Source of the DNA: Paraglaciecola marina
Lineage (GTDB): Bacteria; Pseudomonadota; Gammaproteobacteria; Enterobacterales; Alteromonadaceae
DNA length: 64,000 nucleotides
Direction: 5' to 3'
Assembly: GCF_004360155.1 (NCBI RefSeq)
Contig: NZ_ML178723.1
Location: forward strand, 259 to 64,258
The position numbers and the translations under genes are program-made. The notes under the pieces are model-generated. The model saw only the letters and a program-made list of their open reading frames with translations. It was not told where the DNA came from and did not search any database. Position 1 is the stretch's first letter, and every line of letters starts with the position of its first letter. This document shows, piece after piece, positions 8,108 through 16,129 of this stretch.

Positions 8108-9160
8108 CTCGGTCGTTGCTTTGAGTAGGTTTTTCATTGTTAATTTTATAGGTTCTTTTCCCGCTTTGTAAGCTGAGAATTGATTGTAATCAACATCATG
8201 CCATTGTTTCTTTTGCATGAAATCTAGATGATTTTCAACATTGTGCTTTGTTATTAACTCAAAATCATAAGGAGGATGCTCAAATCTATCAATTCCGTGG
8301 TGGTAGTCGAAAGCTTTGGTTATGGCTATGGCTCCCATTAAAAAGTGGCCACCCATAGACGCAGTGAGTTGACCTTGTTTAATTTTTTCTAATGCTTCTG
8401 GTAGCCAATCAAACCCACCAATGATCCCTGATTTCCCAAATTGCAATTGATGCTGTTTAAGTACTTCAAGTGCTAATTTATCACTAGCACACCAAAAGAT
8501 GTTTGTTTTAGGGTAACGAGCCATCATGGCTTTAAAATTTACTGCTACATTTTGGTGTACCCAATAGGTAGGAAAAATTTGATTTATACGACTATCATGC
8601 TTGCTTGCTAATTTAGTTAGTGCGAATTCTCTAGATGCAGATAAATTATCAAGGTTCCCTCCAATACCTATTAGTGAGGGCATTGCATTAGCGTGGTTCG
8701 AAGTCAATTCACTGAACAGAGCATCAAGTAATTGTTGACCCGCTTTATTATTATTGTAAACGACCTCTCCAATCCAGTGTTTATATTTTTGTTGTGGCTT
8801 TTTTATTTGTAGGGCTTCATCCCCATAAACTGGCTGTTCTAAGGTAATAAATGATATCCCACTCGCTTCTATTTTATTAAAGGTTGGTATGGCGTTGCCA
8901 TGAAAAGGCCGAAAAATAATATAGTCGGGTTTATCTTGTCGTGAGGTTATTTTATCAATCAATTCTAATGTAGAGAAACGATCGACCCCTCCAGAGACTA
9001 CTTCTAATTCTACTCCTAAGCTTTTTGCTGAGACTACACTGACTTGATGTACGGTTTCCCAAAATACATCGTGCTTTTTGACTGGCACTACCATAACAAC
9101 TTTCATTGCATAGCTATATTGAGAGATGAATAAAATAATTAAACTTAATACTATTTTCAT
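8105..9160 (-). CDS. Periplasmic sugar-binding protein (LacI/ribose-binding-like), orphan
   Basis: This 351-residue protein has a signal peptide (about residues 1-18, ending YSYA) and the two-lobed periplasmic-binding fold of ABC sugar receptors: an early VVMVVPVKKHDVFW strand-loop, a mid-protein IGIGGNLDNLSASRE segment and a later FWCASDKLALEV segment. No permease or ATPase gene is adjacent. It may therefore feed a distant ABC transporter, or act as the sensor of a chemoreceptor or histidine kinase, as known for some LuxP- or TorT-like proteins. It is the next gene after the M28 peptidase on the same strand, with a 102-base gap. Confidence 0.75.
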   Translation of the reverse strand: MKIVLSLIILFISQYSYAMKVVMVVPVKKHDVFWETVHQVSVVSAKSLGVELEVVSGGVDRFSTLELIDKITSRQDKPDYIIFRPFHGNAIPTFNKIEASGISFITLEQPVYGDEALQIKKPQQKYKHWIGEVVYNNNKAGQQLLDALFSELTSNHANAMPSLIGIGGNLDNLSASREFALTKLASKHDSRINQIFPTYWVHQNVAVNFKAMMARYPKTNIFWCASDKLALEVLKQHQLQFGKSGIIGGFDWLPEALEKIKQGQLTASMGGHFLMGAIAITKAFDYHHGIDRFEHPPYDFELITKHNVENHLDFMQKKQWHDVDYNQFSAYKAGKEPIKLTMKNLLKATTE

Positions 9161-9262
9161 ATGTTTTTCAATTTTTACTTAGGCACTGTTTCTTCGTTAC
9201 AAATTGCTAAAAAACAAAGTAAGAGCTTTCTCTATTCACTTTGATTTTTGTATTACATCCAA

Positions 9263-10648
9263 TTACTCTCCGAATGCTCCCGCAGGACCAGGGAAGACCA
9301 CAGGGCTTTCAAAACCGTCTTTACTGACACTTGCCACACCAAAGAAGTAGTTGTCTATCACTACATTTTCTAAGGTGTATTGGTTTACATTCCCAACATA
9401 CTTACTAAATTGCCATTGGGGTGCGTCGGTATAACGCCAGTAAATTTTATATCCCGCTAACTGGGAGTTTTCTACTTTATCTAATGCTTGCCAACTCAAG
9501 CTTGTGCTAGGTTGCACTGCGCCCCCAATGTTAACCTGTGCCGGTGGAGAGGGAGCCCACGCCATGCCAGCTAAAGATACCGCATTCAAAGATGTGAGTT
9601 TGGCTGCATAATCAAAGTCTACACCTTCAATGGTATCACCGTAGTGCACCCCATTGGCTATTTTTAAGTCTTGGTGTTGTCTGTCGTAATGTTCGTTAGT
9701 TTCCATTATACGCACACCAGGATAGCCTAAGTCATTGAAGGGGCGATGATGGCCGCCCCGCCTAAATCTATCTAAGCGATAAATCACCATAGTATCTAAG
9801 TTAGGAATATAGTGGTCTGCCATTAAATCAATATAACGAGCTAGATTTCGACTAGGTGAGTCTACTTCGCCCCCAGTGTACCTGCGGGTAGTTTTTTCTT
9901 TATCAGTTTCTGTATAACGAGTACCTTCTGCAAAAATACGTGCTGTGGTGTTATCAGTGACCCCATTAATACCTGAAATGTTGCCAATCATGTCATTATT
10001 CAATACGGCTTTTAAGCGCCAACCATCTTTTTTAGCGTTTTCTGCGAGTATCTTGCCGCCAAATAAGCCTTGCTCTTCACCAGATAGTGCGGCATAAACA
10101 ATACTGCCATTAAATTCATATTGGCTAAGTACACGGGCTGTTTCAAGCACGCCTGCCAAGCCTGAGGCATTGTCGTTTGCACCGGGTGAGTCATCTACAA
10201 AGTTCATCACATCTGAAACCCGAGAATCAATATCACCAGACATCATGACATAGCGATTAGGATCGGTTGTACCTGTTTGTATGGCAATCACGCTGACAAC
10301 TTCGGTTGCATCGGGAATGCGCTTTTCGCCTTCTATTACTCTTGATTGAAAATATACTGTTAAACAGCCCCCGCAGGCCTTTGAAATTGCGTCAAATTCT
10401 GACTTTATCCAACGTCTAGCCGCTCCAATACCACGAGTGTCAGATTTTGTTTCAGACAAGGTGTGGCGAGTGCCGAAACCTACAAGTTTACGAATGTCTT
10501 TCTCTATGTTTGCAGCTGAAATTTTAGCTTGAATCTCATGGAGCTTGGCTTGGTCTGTAAACTGAAGCTCTGCACTTAAACTAGGCTGTGAAAGCATTAA
10601 ACCTAAGGGTAAGCAAAGTGGCATTAAAATACCTGACAGTGGTTTCAT
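9263..10648 (-). CDS. Exported M28 family metallopeptidase with C-terminal beta domain
   Basis: This 461-residue protein has a signal peptide (about 1-26, ending SLSA) and a zinc aminopeptidase-type M28 domain. Visible residues are Asp159 in PGANDNASG (bridging zinc ligand), Glu191/Glu192 in SGEEQGLFGG (catalytic base and ligand), Asp219 in NNDM, and a late His in NEHYDRQH. The usual first zinc ligand His of the HxD motif is Asp139 here (GDIDS), an oddity that may define a subfamily. The final ~100 residues look fibronectin-III-like. It lies 99 bases after the NhaC gene on the same strand and may work with it in peptide use. Periplasmic or secreted location is inferred from the signal. Confidence 0.82.
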   Translation of the reverse strand: MKPLSGILMPLCLPLGLMLSQPSLSAELQFTDQAKLHEIQAKISAANIEKDIRKLVGFGTRHTLSETKSDTRGIGAARRWIKSEFDAISKACGGCLTVYFQSRVIEGEKRIPDATEVVSVIAIQTGTTDPNRYVMMSGDIDSRVSDVMNFVDDSPGANDNASGLAGVLETARVLSQYEFNGSIVYAALSGEEQGLFGGKILAENAKKDGWRLKAVLNNDMIGNISGINGVTDNTTARIFAEGTRYTETDKEKTTRRYTGGEVDSPSRNLARYIDLMADHYIPNLDTMVIYRLDRFRRGGHHRPFNDLGYPGVRIMETNEHYDRQHQDLKIANGVHYGDTIEGVDFDYAAKLTSLNAVSLAGMAWAPSPPAQVNIGGAVQPSTSLSWQALDKVENSQLAGYKIYWRYTDAPQWQFSKYVGNVNQYTLENVVIDNYFFGVASVSKDGFESPVVFPGPAGAFGE

Positions 10649-10747
10649 TTAGTGTTTCCTAAACTTTGATAGTTTTTAGTCATAGAGTGGAACGGAAAAA
10701 GAGAAGAACTTATTCATTTACTAATAATTTACCCCAACAGAGGTTAT

Positions 10748-12289
10748 TTAAATAGACCTTGTAGCCCGATTACACATGCCAATCACTAGGAATAGCTGTA
10801 CGATTAAGGACACTAAGACAATACTGTTGGCTTGATAGAACCCCGCTACAACAAAGCTTAATAACGCCACAGCTCCATTTAACAGGGCATAGGGGTATTG
10901 GGTTCTAAAGTGTTCAAATTGATTACAGTTTGAACCTGTCGCTGATAATATTGTGGTTTCTGATATGGGAGAGCAATGGTCTCCAAATAACCCCCCAGAC
11001 AAAACAGCTCCCATACTTACAAATAAAGGTGCATCTATGGCGAAAGAAGTGGGGATGACTAATGGCAACATAATAGCGAATGTTCCCCAAGATGAGCCCG
11101 TTGCGAAGGATATGACACCAGAAAATATAAACGCGACGGCAGGCAATAGCCAATAAGGAAAACCACGCTGTGCTTGCTCGGCAATGTATTGCGCGGTGCC
11201 CAGCTCTTTACCAAGTGAGCTTAAGGTCCAAGCAAGTATTAAAATAATGGTGACTTGCATCATGTTACTCATACCGTTTAGGTACATAGTGACACTGCCA
11301 TTTAGGCTACGCACTTTATACCAAGCCATTAGTCCCATTAGTGACACGGCCGCTAAAAAGTAAGCACTACTTAATGCTGCTCTAAAAGCAGAGCCGGGAA
11401 CACTCTTAAAAGGGAATCCCATTGGCACTAGCATCATAGCTAAAACAATAGCCATTACCGCTAAAGGGATAAAGACAAACGAGGCCCGGGCATTGGAGTG
11501 GGTAAAAGGTTGAATTAACGGAGCCTCTTCATCTAAGGTTGTTTTAGGTTTTTGATTGGGTGCTTGCTGTGTACTTGAATCAGGTATTGCGTGTGGTAGT
11601 GCCATACACTCTTTTTCTGCCAAGGCCATTGCTCCAAAATCGGCTTTGCGCCACACCAATAAAGGCACAATGGCTATGGCTAAAATGGCATAAAACTGAA
11701 ACGGTATAGTCTGAATAAAAGCGCCCCATGCTGTTATATCCTGCCCAGCAGAATCAAATTCTTTTTGCATCAATCCCATAATGTAAATCCCCCAACCGAT
11801 AAAAGGCACTAAGATCGCCACAGGAGAAGCGGTGGAGTCGATAATAAAAGCCAATTTTTGACGAGATATTTTTAACTTATCAAATAAGGGGCGAAATACC
11901 GGCCCCACTATTAAAGGTGTACCTAGGTCAGAGTAAAAAATAAAAATGCCCCCGAGCCAAGCGGCCATTTGTGCCCTTGCTCGGGAATTTATCCATTTCA
12001 TAATATTGGCTGCAAAGGCCGGCCCTCCGCCGGATTTTTCCATAAGGGCTACAAAACCGCCAATAAACACCATAAGTACTATTACGCCAGCGTTGTAACT
12101 GTCAGTTATGGTGCCAACTAAGTGGGTTTTCACTAACTCTGACAAGACAGTTAGAGGGTTAAAGCCAATTAGCATCACCACTGCGGTTATCACCCCCGTA
12201 AATAACCCAATCACAACATTACGGGTATATAAGGATAAAATTAACGTTAACACTATAGGTAAAATGGAGCTGATGTCTGGTGACGTCAA
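10748..12289 (-). CDS. NhaC-type Na+/H+ antiporter family transporter
   Basis: This 513-residue integral membrane protein has about 11-12 hydrophobic segments and the NhaC-family features FIFYSDLGTPLIVGP and GGLFGDHCSPISETTILS. The middle carries a hydrophilic loop of about 45 residues (around positions 213-265). Family members exchange Na+ for H+, but relatives near peptidase genes are often annotated for organic-acid or amino-acid exchange. It leads the run NhaC, M28 peptidase, binding protein on the minus strand. The second NhaC-type gene at 50319-51659 is shorter and only distantly similar. Confidence 0.8.
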   Translation of the reverse strand: MTSPDISSILPIVLTLILSLYTRNVVIGLFTGVITAVVMLIGFNPLTVLSELVKTHLVGTITDSYNAGVIVLMVFIGGFVALMEKSGGGPAFAANIMKWINSRARAQMAAWLGGIFIFYSDLGTPLIVGPVFRPLFDKLKISRQKLAFIIDSTASPVAILVPFIGWGIYIMGLMQKEFDSAGQDITAWGAFIQTIPFQFYAILAIAIVPLLVWRKADFGAMALAEKECMALPHAIPDSSTQQAPNQKPKTTLDEEAPLIQPFTHSNARASFVFIPLAVMAIVLAMMLVPMGFPFKSVPGSAFRAALSSAYFLAAVSLMGLMAWYKVRSLNGSVTMYLNGMSNMMQVTIILILAWTLSSLGKELGTAQYIAEQAQRGFPYWLLPAVAFIFSGVISFATGSSWGTFAIMLPLVIPTSFAIDAPLFVSMGAVLSGGLFGDHCSPISETTILSATGSNCNQFEHFRTQYPYALLNGAVALLSFVVAGFYQANSIVLVSLIVQLFLVIGMCNRATRSI

Positions 12290-12735
12290 AATACTGATCC
12301 CTTACTTTGGAAGATAAAAATAGTTGTAGCTGTGATTAGGCAAACATAACCACTAACTTTCAGTGAGTCCAAAAGTAGATGTTTGAATTAAGTTACAGTA
12401 GTAAGCAAGCAATACACCACTATTAAAGACAAGACGTTACTTAGTTCTATTCAGGTTTCTAGGTGTTAGGTTTGCTGAAGTGTATTGAAATTATTAAGTT
12501 CAGTTAGTTGGTTGTAGTGGTAGTTTAACTTTAAGTATCTTTATGCATTGCTTAGATATTTTACATTGAAGCACTTAAATGATGCGACGCCTTTATTTTA
12601 AATTCGTAGGCGGCGTTGTCGCATCATGGATGCTAATTGGTAAGACTTATGCTTGCATCTGATTATAACGAGATATGAGTGGGCAGTTCAGAGTGTCTCT
12701 TAGGTAAAAATTATAATAAAAATAGGATGTTAACC
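12290..12735. other. 446-base divergent intergenic region with a long inverted repeat
   Basis: This gene-free stretch separates the minus-strand NhaC gene from the plus-strand oxidase gene and must hold both promoters. Its one conspicuous element is an inverted repeat ATGATGCGAC (12579-12588) / GTCGCATCAT (12618-12627) with extra GCC/GGC complementarity inside. It is GC-richer than its surroundings and lies about 109 bases upstream of the oxidase start. It could be an operator, an attenuator hairpin or a small RNA; I cannot choose. I see no credible protein-coding frame in the rest. Confidence 0.5.
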
Positions 12736-13863
12736 ATGTTTCAGCAAGATATAGAGCGTAGACACTTTTTGCAAGGTATTGGAGTTGGGGCTGTTTCAGC
12801 GTCATTATTTGGTTGTGTTCAAACACCGGAAAAGCGCGGCTTTGAACGTCCTTTTTCAAGAAAGCCTCTTGTTGCTCCCAAGATTGATAGAAATAATATT
12901 GTGACACAAGTGGTTGGCCATAGACCTTTTCGCGCAGAAGGGTTTGTGGTGCGCAGTGAAGCATTTGGTGAGAAAGTATTAGTGCACAACTATGGACACG
13001 GTGGTGGTGGGATCACCCTATCTTGGGGCTCATCGGCTTTGGCTGTAAAGGAGGTAAAAACTCAAGAAAACAAACAAGCGGCTGTTATTGGCGGTGGAGT
13101 CATGGGCTTGACGACTGCAAGGTTATTACAAGAAGCGGGATGGAAAGTCACCATATACACCAGGGAAATGGCAAGACATACTACTTCACAAGTGGCTGGA
13201 GGTGAGTGGGGACCTTATAGTGTGCATGAACCTAAGGTATCCAGCGACGCCTTTAAACGACAATTGCAATTAGCTGCAAAAATTGCCCATGAAACCTTCG
13301 CTAGAATGGTGGGGGATGACTACGGTATTCAGTGGATGGAGTTGTACACAGCAAGTAATACTAAACCTAAGGGGGACTCTCCTTTTAGTCAATATTACCC
13401 CTATCGAGAAACCTTTGGGCCAGACCAGCACCCTTTTCCAACTGACTATTGTACGGTTTCTGCAACCATGCTGGTTGAAACTACCACTTTTTTGCGTCGC
13501 TTAATTCAAGATGTACGTTTAGCTGGTGGTGAGTTTGTAATCCGTGATTTTAAAGATCAAGACACACTACACACGCTGTCTGAACCAGTGATATTTAACT
13601 GCACAGGCTTGGGTTCTAGGTCATTATTTGGAGATCAAGGTATTACACCAGCAAAAGGCCAATTGGTATTATTGCCTCCAGATCCCGCTGTGGATTACTT
13701 AACTGTAGGTGGTGGGACAGGCTCCCTTTATATGTTCTCCAGAAATGACTACATGATTTTGGGCGGCACCTTTGGGCTTGACGATTGGTCAACAGAGCCT
13801 GACCCTAAAGAGACAGAAAGAATTATCAAGGAAAGCCAACAGTTTTTTGCATGGTTAGAATAG
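12736..13863 (+). CDS. Tat-exported lipoprotein, D-amino-acid-oxidase-like FAD oxidoreductase with permuted domain order
   Basis: Starting at the ATG at 12736 (AGGA at 12724-12727), the protein is 375 residues. Residues 8-13 (RRHFLQ) form a twin-arginine signal and Cys27 in LFGC a lipobox, predicting a folded, membrane-anchored enzyme outside the cytoplasm. The FAD Rossmann motif GGGVMG is at 119-124 rather than near the start. The NYGHGGGGITLSWG motif that ends ordinary D-amino-acid oxidases comes before it, at about 85-98. The C-terminus instead ends after an LGGTFG strand. This order is what a circular permutation would give. Substrate is probably an amino acid or imino acid; electron acceptor unknown. 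Confidence 0.78.
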   Translation: MFQQDIERRHFLQGIGVGAVSASLFGCVQTPEKRGFERPFSRKPLVAPKIDRNNIVTQVVGHRPFRAEGFVVRSEAFGEKVLVHNYGHGGGGITLSWGSSALAVKEVKTQENKQAAVIGGGVMGLTTARLLQEAGWKVTIYTREMARHTTSQVAGGEWGPYSVHEPKVSSDAFKRQLQLAAKIAHETFARMVGDDYGIQWMELYTASNTKPKGDSPFSQYYPYRETFGPDQHPFPTDYCTVSATMLVETTTFLRRLIQDVRLAGGEFVIRDFKDQDTLHTLSEPVIFNCTGLGSRSLFGDQGITPAKGQLVLLPPDPAVDYLTVGGGTGSLYMFSRNDYMILGGTFGLDDWSTEPDPKETERIIKESQQFFAWLE

Positions 13864-13897
13864 CCATTTCATAGCGAGCGATGCACTTTAAACATTG

Positions 13898-13933
13898 AAA
13901 AGCCGCTGCTGTTTAATACCTGCGGTTTTTTAA
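13898..13933 (+). terminator. Rho-independent terminator of the Tat oxidase gene
   Basis: A 9-bp stem with one G-T pair (13898-13906 with 13922-13930) is followed by Ts. It lies 35 bases after the stop codon. Confidence 0.65.
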
Positions 13934-14013
13934 TAGAGTCTCTTCAAAACTGATTAATGTATAAAAGGTTTTGGGATGGGCAGTGGTATCAAATTAATGC
14001 CAACTTTATATTA

Positions 14014-14038
14014 ATGACGACACGTCATGGTTTTTTTT
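14014..14038 (+). terminator. Second hairpin with T8 run (terminator-like)
   Basis: A 6-bp stem ATGACG / CGTCAT with an ACA loop (14014-14028) is followed by GG and eight Ts. It lies about 80 bases beyond the first terminator. It may be a backup terminator or the 3' end of a short RNA starting after 13933. Confidence 0.4.
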
Positions 14039-14041
14039 AAA

Positions 14042-14085
14042 TTTTACACGGGTAATATTGCATTTTTATTATTACCCGTATAAAA
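14042..14085. promoter_or_regulatory. Long palindrome upstream of the DUF2239-MATE pair (candidate operator)
   Basis: The arms TTTTACACGGGTAATA (14042-14057) and TATTACCCGTATAAAA (14070-14085) match at 15 of 16 positions, with a 12-base AT-rich spacer. The element ends 36 bases before the DUF2239 start codon, where an operator overlapping the promoter would sit. No T-run follows the right arm, which argues against a terminator. Confidence 0.55.
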
Positions 14086-14121
14086 TTGATGTTTGTTTGA
14101 ACATCTTAAGGTAGTGTAAAA

Positions 14122-14685
14122 ATGGAATACATAGCCATTTACGATAAAACAGCAGTCGCTAAGGGCTCCTTACAGGACATAATTCAGCAGGTAAAAGCGT
14201 TTGATAACAACATTGAAGCTATAGTTTTTGAAGTTGAAACATGCCGTAGAATTGATTTTAGTTGGTATGGTGACACCCAAACAGTTTTAGACAATGCCAA
14301 TGTTGATACGGTTAATAAAAGCAAGCGCGGCAGGCCAAAGCTTGGCGTTAAGGCTAAAGAAGTCACTTTATTGCCTAGGCACTGGGAGTGGTTAGCGAGG
14401 CAAAAAGGAGGTGCATCAGCCACCTTGAGACGCTTAGTTGAAGAAGCACAAATTAGCACATCTACTGAAGACCTCATTTGTACTAAACAACAGCAACTAG
14501 ATAAGTTTATGATGGCGTTCTTAGGTGATGAAGCTGGGTTTGAAGAAGCAAGCCGAGCTTTGTACCGTAATAGTAAAGTTAGTTTTGCTAGCGCCATTGA
14601 ATCTTGGCCGGCTGAAATCAAAGACTTTGTTTTAACAAAGTTTAATGCTATTGCTGCATTACATAACGGGACTGCTTCACAATGA
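14122..14685 (+). CDS. DUF2239 family protein with AT-hook-like motif
   Basis: This 187-residue protein matches what I know of DUF2239, a family without assigned function. A central basic KRGRPKLG motif (about residues 68-75) resembles an AT-hook, a minor-groove DNA-binding element. It is followed by a short strand and two helices (EVTLLPRHWEWLARQKGGASATLRRL, split here as two parts) reminiscent of ribbon-helix-helix proteins. Its last four bases overlap the start of the MATE gene (ATGA at 14682-14685), so the two are translationally coupled. A DNA-binding regulator of the pump, acting on the palindrome upstream, is an attractive but unproven role. Confidence 0.7.
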   Translation: MEYIAIYDKTAVAKGSLQDIIQQVKAFDNNIEAIVFEVETCRRIDFSWYGDTQTVLDNANVDTVNKSKRGRPKLGVKAKEVTLLPRHWEWLARQKGGASATLRRLVEEAQISTSTEDLICTKQQQLDKFMMAFLGDEAGFEEASRALYRNSKVSFASAIESWPAEIKDFVLTKFNAIAALHNGTASQ

Positions 14686-16058
14686 CAAAATCAGTAGAGG
14701 AAAACTCTTTTGTAAACGGAGCCTTGCCTTTAGTGTTTTTTAAAACCGCTGCGCCTATCATTTTAATTATGTTGGTGAATGGCTCATTCTCTTTAGTGGA
14801 TGCTTATTTTCTTGGCGTCTTTGTTGGGCCTGAGGCATTAACGGCCGTTACGTCTATGTTTCCAGCATTTATCATGATGGTTGCCCTGTCTACCTTAGTT
14901 TCTAATGGCTTTGCTAGTTTAATGGCAAGGCAGCTTGGAGCAGGTGAGCAATCTCAGTCTGTCGAAACCTTTTCTCAAGCTATAACCTTATCGTTAGTGG
15001 TTTGCAGTGTACTTATTACTATGTTCATTTTAGGAGGAAATACGCTTACGGGAGCCGTGAGTAACGGCTCTGAAACCATTGCTAGTATGAGTTATGAGTA
15101 CATTGCTATTTTGGTGTTTTGCTCCCCTCTGGTATTTATCCTAGGGATCAATGGTGACAGTTTACGCTGCGAAGGTCATGTTTCTTTTATGGCTATCATT
15201 TCACTGATTTCAGTGTTGTTAAACGCTGTATTTAACTACTTGTTGATCGTCGAATTTCAATGGGGGGTGGCTGGTTCTGCTTACGGTACCGTTTTAGCCC
15301 AAGCCACTGCCTTGGTGGTGATTTACTTATATCGAAAATACCAACCTCATGGCATTAAGCGACAGGTGATACAGTTTTCCATGTTAAGACACCATTGGAC
15401 TACATTTTTATCGTTAGGAGCACCATCAAGTTTGAATTATGTTGGTCTAGCTCTATCGTCAGGGGCGATCTTGTATAACTTACAAATTTGGGATGCTGCG
15501 AACTATGAAACAACGGTTGGCGCTTATGGAATTATCACTCGTTTAATGACTTTTATATTTTTACCTTTATTAGGCTTGAGCATGGCGTTTCAAGCTATTG
15601 TGGGTAATAACTATGGCGCGAATGCATTAAGTCGAGTGAATAGCAGTATTAAAATCGCCCTGCTGGTGTCCTTGATATATTGCGTTACCTTACAATTGCT
15701 CGGGGTGTTGTTTCACGAAAAATTAGGGGCTTTGTTTGTGACTGACCAACAAGTTGTAGCCGAAGTAGCAAGGATTTTTCCGTGGACTACTTTGGGGTTG
15801 TTTCTAATGGGGCCACAAATGATGATTAGTATGTTTTTTCAGGCGATAGGTGATGCCAAACGTGCAGGCATATTAGGGATTACTAAAACCTATGCTTTTT
15901 CATTACCTTTGATTTTTGTTCTACCGCTATTTTTTGCTGAGTGGGGCATTTGGTACGCTGCTCCTGTTACTGAGGCTCTAGCATTACTATTAACCACGAG
16001 TGTATTAATCTTAAGTCATTCAAACGTTCGTTCTTTCGGATTATTCTTTAAACACTAG
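14682..16058 (+). CDS. MATE family multidrug/toxin efflux transporter
   Basis: This 458-residue membrane protein has about 12 transmembrane segments in two six-helix halves and the MATE-type start (VDAYFLGVFVGPEALTAV). The family exports cationic drugs, dyes or toxic metabolites using Na+ or H+ gradients. The gene overlaps the DUF2239 gene by four bases and shares its promoter and palindrome. It ends at a strong bidirectional terminator facing the convergent acyl-CoA dehydrogenase gene. Substrate not predictable. Confidence 0.88.
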   Translation: MTKSVEENSFVNGALPLVFFKTAAPIILIMLVNGSFSLVDAYFLGVFVGPEALTAVTSMFPAFIMMVALSTLVSNGFASLMARQLGAGEQSQSVETFSQAITLSLVVCSVLITMFILGGNTLTGAVSNGSETIASMSYEYIAILVFCSPLVFILGINGDSLRCEGHVSFMAIISLISVLLNAVFNYLLIVEFQWGVAGSAYGTVLAQATALVVIYLYRKYQPHGIKRQVIQFSMLRHHWTTFLSLGAPSSLNYVGLALSSGAILYNLQIWDAANYETTVGAYGIITRLMTFIFLPLLGLSMAFQAIVGNNYGANALSRVNSSIKIALLVSLIYCVTLQLLGVLFHEKLGALFVTDQQVVAEVARIFPWTTLGLFLMGPQMMISMFFQAIGDAKRAGILGITKTYAFSLPLIFVLPLFFAEWGIWYAAPVTEALALLLTTSVLILSHSNVRSFGLFFKH

Positions 16059-16081
16059 TCATATTTTACAGGGCATTAAAA

Positions 16082-16114
16082 AAGGGGCATTGAAATGAAT
16101 CAATGCCCCTTTTT
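16082..16114. terminator. Bidirectional terminator between the MATE and acyl-CoA dehydrogenase genes
   Basis: A perfect 10-bp stem GGGGCATTGA (16084-16093) / TCAATGCCCC (16100-16109), with As on the left and Ts on the right, serves both convergent genes. Confidence 0.9.
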
Positions 16115-16129
16115 ATTTATTGCTTACGG

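Noticed and set aside
14184-14621. 145-codon frame antisense to the DUF2239 gene
   Set aside because: It mirrors the real gene, has low-complexity composition, and no start signal.
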